IMG/VR virus record: IMGVR_UViG_3300021197_000592
Location: 1 to 64,000 of that record
Direction: 5' to 3' (one strand)
Source: a virus
DNA: 64,000 bases
Under the pieces are notes generated by a model that was not told the DNA's origin, did not search any database, and saw nothing but the letters and a program-made list of their open reading frames with translations. Within the stretch, counting starts at the first letter, position 1. The number at the start of each line of letters is the position of its first letter. Made by a program: the position numbers and the translations under genes. Of this stretch, positions 62,723 to 64,000 are shown piece by piece.

Positions 62723-64000
62723 ATGGCAGATAGTGACAAGGTAATTACGATAACGCCCAATACTAGCGTAGCGACTACGCACCCAGAAATCAAGTTCGTA
62801 GGGAAGGATAACTCTCCCATGTACCTGAGAGTATTGGATGACAATTCACTGTCCTTTGAGGGAGCAGAAGGACAGGTCTTCTCAATGAGTCCCACTCTCT
62901 CTAGTGGAGATATATTCAGCGTGAATGATATCTCAGGAGTCCAAAGCATGTCAGTGAATGCTGATGGTACAATCACAATGGACGCTCAGACCAAATCAGT
63001 CACGATAAAGAACAACGCATCGGCCACTTCTACTCTCATCCTAGAGAATACGAATGCTGATGCGGTTGATGGGCCTATATTGGAGTTCTATCGTAATACT
63101 CCTTCCCCCGCAGATGGTGATGATACTGGTGCTATCGTATGGGCAATGAAGAATGACAATGGAGACAGACACGAATATGGTAGAATAGTCATGGAGTATA
63201 GCGATGCTTCTGATGGTAGTGAAGATGGTGAATTAATATTCAAACTAACAGAAGCAGGTTCGGCAGAACAGGAGTTCATGAGACTTCGTGGTGGTTCTAG
63301 GCAGATTGAGTTGAATACTGCTCAAGATGACATAGACCTATGTTACAATTCTGATGCGACTGCTGATTTCTTCTACATCAATGCGAATACTCAACGGATA
63401 GGAGTTGGAGATGCAGGTACTGCTCCTGACTATCTATTACACCTAGAGGGAATAGATGGTGGCAATGGAGAGTTATTTGTTGAGAGGGCTAGTGGTACAG
63501 GTATTCGTATTCAAGCACAGGCAAGTTTTGGGTCTATTGGGACTACAACCAATGACGATTTTGGTTTGATAAGTAATGGTTCAACTAGAGTGCATGTACA
63601 GAATGATGGCAAGGTTGGAATAGGTACTACTAGTCCGGGCGAACTTCTTCATCTAAGTAGTGGGGCGGCAGGGGATAGCGTTTCCTTGAAGGTCACAAAT
63701 ACTGATGATACTAATAACGCATCCATTGCTTCTCTTCATCTTGAAAGCCAAAAGGGAACAGATAGCAATTTCTATATTGAGCATGATGCTTATGGTGTAA
63801 CTAAATTCTATAACGGTCAGGGAGCAAAGACTCATGCTTTGACTATAAATGCGTCAGGAAATATAGACATAGTTGGAAAATTACAATCAACTAATGATGA
63901 TGGTTGGAATCTTTTCCAGAAACTAACATTCGGTAAGTTGGATTACGGAACTGCCGCAGGTGGTGGTTCAGGACTTACTTCTTTTACTATTGATGACAAT
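62723..64000 (+). CDS. Tail fibre-like protein, partial (runs off the window)
   Basis: Open from ATG 62723 to the window end, 426 codons without a stop. It shares fibre repeats with the giant fibre: RIGVGDAGTAPDYLLHLEG and GKVGIGTTSPGELLHLSSG. The N-terminus (MADSDKVITITPNTSVAT) differs. Probably a second fibre with an exchangeable tip. The C-terminus is not visible. Confidence 0.75.
   Translation, partial: MADSDKVITITPNTSVATTHPEIKFVGKDNSPMYLRVLDDNSLSFEGAEGQVFSMSPTLSSGDIFSVNDISGVQSMSVNADGTITMDAQTKSVTIKNNASATSTLILENTNADAVDGPILEFYRNTPSPADGDDTGAIVWAMKNDNGDRHEYGRIVMEYSDASDGSEDGELIFKLTEAGSAEQEFMRLRGGSRQIELNTAQDDIDLCYNSDATADFFYINANTQRIGVGDAGTAPDYLLHLEGIDGGNGELFVERASGTGIRIQAQASFGSIGTTTNDDFGLISNGSTRVHVQNDGKVGIGTTSPGELLHLSSGAAGDSVSLKVTNTDDTNNASIASLHLESQKGTDSNFYIEHDAYGVTKFYNGQGAKTHALTINASGNIDIVGKLQSTNDDGWNLFQKLTFGKLDYGTAAGGGSGLTSFTIDDN

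Overview
This window looks like part of the genome of a marine tailed dsDNA virus (Caudoviricetes-type, HK97-like capsid). All 65 genes called are on the + strand. They are packed tightly, mostly with 1-4 nt stop/start overlaps (ATGA, GTGA, TTGA), and no gene-free stretch exceeds about 175 nt. No tRNA, rRNA, CRISPR array, insertion sequence or integrase was found. An archaeal host is favoured but not proven. Points in favour are an archaeal/eukaryal-type ATP-dependent DNA ligase, an Arf-like small GTPase, zinc ribbons in the portal, heavy AGA/AGG and ATA codon use, and abundant CTAG. The tail-fibre tip and several small motifs instead resemble marine phages, and the left-end promoter matches a bacterial sigma70 extended -10 element.

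Layout. 1-12.8 kb: mostly unrecognised proteins, many opening with a short Trp motif of the form M-[SNAE]-W-x-x-[ILV]-[ILV]-K. This region also holds a two-zinc-finger protein, a GNAT-like protein and a PAP2-type phosphatase. 12.8-17.2 kb: large terminase, a free-standing LAGLIDADG endonuclease, and the portal. 17.2-21.6 kb: a second cluster of small Trp-tag proteins. 21.6-24.2 kb: DNA ligase. 24.2-27.2 kb: protease-scaffold fusion with a probable nested scaffold start, major capsid protein, and a decoration-like protein. 27.3-30.8 kb: SAP-domain protein, a second decoration-like protein, two membrane proteins, an Arf-like GTPase, a zinc protein and a Gln/Met-rich protein. 30.8-38.5 kb: connectors, tail tube, a tail chaperone with a -1 frameshift, a short tape measure and a Dit-like protein. 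38.5-64 kb: very large adhesion/baseplate proteins (1024, 2538 and 3262 aa) and a run of LamG-type proteins. The last gene runs off the window.

The head and tail genes follow the usual siphovirus order, and no sheath gene is seen. The 425-aa tape measure implies a short tail of roughly 60 nm.

The main observations for follow-up are these. (1) About 17 otherwise unrelated proteins share an N-terminal Trp tag, including a 20-aa ORF that is little more than the tag. The tag resembles the C-terminus of the scaffold, which suggests a capsid-targeting signal for internal proteins. (2) A by-eye read of all 64 kb found no GATC and no AGCT. (3) Two intergenic hairpins have unrelated stems but the same AGAGTAAC loop. 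(4) A canonical -1 slippery site GGGAAAA lies in the tail chaperone. (5) An Arf-like GTPase is encoded among virion genes next to membrane proteins.
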